From the NCBI GenBank assembly GCA_029239875.1, contig JARBUD010000002.1, positions 124,001-188,000 on the forward strand: a stretch of 64,000 nucleotides of DNA, in the 5' to 3' direction. Shown piece by piece: positions 63,302 through 64,000 of the stretch (its first letter is position 1; the number at the start of each line of letters is the position of its first letter). The notes beneath the pieces are model-generated. The model was not told where the DNA came from. It saw only the letters and a list, made by a program, of their open reading frames with translations, and did not search any database. The translations under genes and the position numbers were made by a program. Origin of the DNA: Xanthobacteraceae bacterium (GTDB lineage Bacteria; Pseudomonadota; Alphaproteobacteria; Rhizobiales; Xanthobacteraceae).

Positions 63302-63960
63302 TCCCGCCCGCGCCCGTCGCCCTGATCGACTATGGCTCCGGCAATCTGCATTCGGCCGGCAAGGCGCTGGAGCGGGCCGCGCGCGAGAGCGGCACCAACA
63401 AGACGGTCCTCGTCACCGCCGACCCGGAAGTGGTGCGCCTCGCCGACCGCGTCGTGCTGCCCGGCGTCGGCGCCTATGCCGACTGCCGGCGCGGGCTCGA
63501 CGCCGTTCCCGGCATGGTCGAGGCGCTGACCGAGGTGGTGCGCGAGCGCGGCCGGCCCTTCCTCGGCATCTGCGTCGGGCTGCAGCTGATGGCGACGCGC
63601 GGGCTGGAGCACGGTGTCACCGGTGGCCTCGGCTGGATCGAGGGTGATGTCACCAAAATCGTCACCAGTGACTCCGCGCTGAAGATTCCCCATATGGGCT
63701 GGAATTCGCTCGACGTCGTGCGCCCGCACCCGATCCTGGAGGGCATTCCGACCGGCGCGGCGGGGCTGGACGCCTATTTCGTCCACTCCTACCACCTCGC
63801 GGCCGCCAACCCCGCCGACGTCGTGGCAACTAGCGACTACGGCGGCAAGGTCACCGCTGTCGTCGGCCGCGACAACATCGCCGGCACCCAGTTCCATCCC
63901 GAGAAGAGCCAGCGCCTCGGCCTCGCCCTCCTCGCCAATTTCCTGAAATGGACGCCGTGA
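63298..63960 (+). CDS. hisH: imidazole glycerol phosphate synthase subunit HisH
   Basis: This 220-residue glutamine amidotransferase has the class I triad. The nucleophile Cys is in [12 protein letters not shown], and His and Glu in [10 protein letters not shown]. It begins [15 protein letters not shown]. It feeds ammonia to HisF to close the imidazole ring. It overlaps the DUF2628 gene and, by GTGA, the hisA gene. Confidence 0.97.
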   Translation: MIPPAPVALIDYGSGNLHSAGKALERAARESGTNKTVLVTADPEVVRLADRVVLPGVGAYADCRRGLDAVPGMVEALTEVVRERGRPFLGICVGLQLMATRGLEHGVTGGLGWIEGDVTKIVTSDSALKIPHMGWNSLDVVRPHPILEGIPTGAAGLDAYFVHSYHLAAANPADVVATSDYGGKVTAVVGRDNIAGTQFHPEKSQRLGLALLANFLKWTP

Positions 63961-64000
63961 TCCTCTTTCCCGCCATCGATCTCAAGGACGGCAAGTGCGT
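63957..64000 (+). CDS. hisA: hisA, 5' fragment (cut by window end)
   Basis: The frame starting at GTG 63957 reads [14 protein letters not shown], the characteristic first strand of ProFAR isomerase with the catalytic Asp in AIDLKDG. The GTG overlaps the hisH stop (GTGA). ATG 63948 is also in frame, but the GTG gives the standard N-terminus. The rest of the gene lies outside the window. Confidence 0.9.
   Translation, partial: MILFPAIDLKDGKC

Overview
The window is about 64 kb of GC-rich chromosome from an alphaproteobacterium, almost certainly of the order Hyphomicrobiales (Rhizobiales). A Xanthobacteraceae-type genus (Ancylobacter/Starkeya/Xanthobacter group) is my inference from gene order and composition, not something the sequence proves. 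The main evidence is the origin-proximal gene order: holA / parB-parA-rsmG-mnmG-mnmE, then rho-hemJ-hemE, then DUF299-maf-aroE-coaE-dnaQ / secB, then Tim44-mltA-Smr-XRE, hslV-GNAT-hslU and hisB-DUF2628-hisH-hisA. No phage, transposase, integrase or CRISPR array was seen.

Region 1 (1-16.2 kb) is a surface-polysaccharide locus. A GtrB-like GT2 enzyme, two small SAM methyltransferases and a UPF0104-type membrane protein run on the plus strand. They face a 690-residue GT-C-like membrane glycosyltransferase whose DNA is visibly AT-richer than its surroundings. Next come a three-module GT-B fusion of 1242 residues, an FkbM methyltransferase coupled to it, the GDP-mannose genes gmd, manB and manC, and another GT4 enzyme. 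Together they suggest a GDP-mannose-derived 6-deoxyhexose or mannose polymer with methylated or lipid-linked decorations.

Region 2 (16.2-34.4 kb) is mixed metabolism and envelope. It holds allophanate hydrolase with a divergent LysR gene, a GlxA-type regulator divergent from an SDR oxidoreductase, gamma-glutamyltransferase, tRNA-Leu(CAA), several small exported proteins, a YeiH/LysR pair, tRNA-Thr(CGT), htpX, an SDHAF4-like factor, a Tat-exported deaminase, arfB, a cNMP-binding protein, an orphan OmpR-type regulator, an L,D-transpeptidase, yggS and a diguanylate cyclase. One of the small exported proteins looks like a Tat-targeted precursor with an acidic middle and an Arg/Trp-rich tail.

Region 3 (34.5-58.3 kb) is the replication and segregation neighbourhood. 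leuS-lptE-holA converge on the parB-parA-rsmG-mnmG-mnmE set. Four parS-like palindromes were found: one inside rsmG, two between mnmG and mnmE, and one beyond the XRE gene. The 303-bp gap between hemE and the DUF299 gene has DnaA-box-like sites, direct and inverted repeats and an AT-rich flank, and is my best candidate for oriC. The same gene pair flanks the Caulobacter origin. To the right lies the overlapping maf-aroE-coaE-dnaQ cassette.

Region 4 (58.3-64 kb) has hslV-GNAT-hslU, an MFS transporter and the start of the hisB-DUF2628-hisH-hisA operon, cut by the window edge. Many genes are joined by ATGA or GTGA stop/start overlaps. Very long antisense reading frames are a side effect of high GC content and were not annotated.
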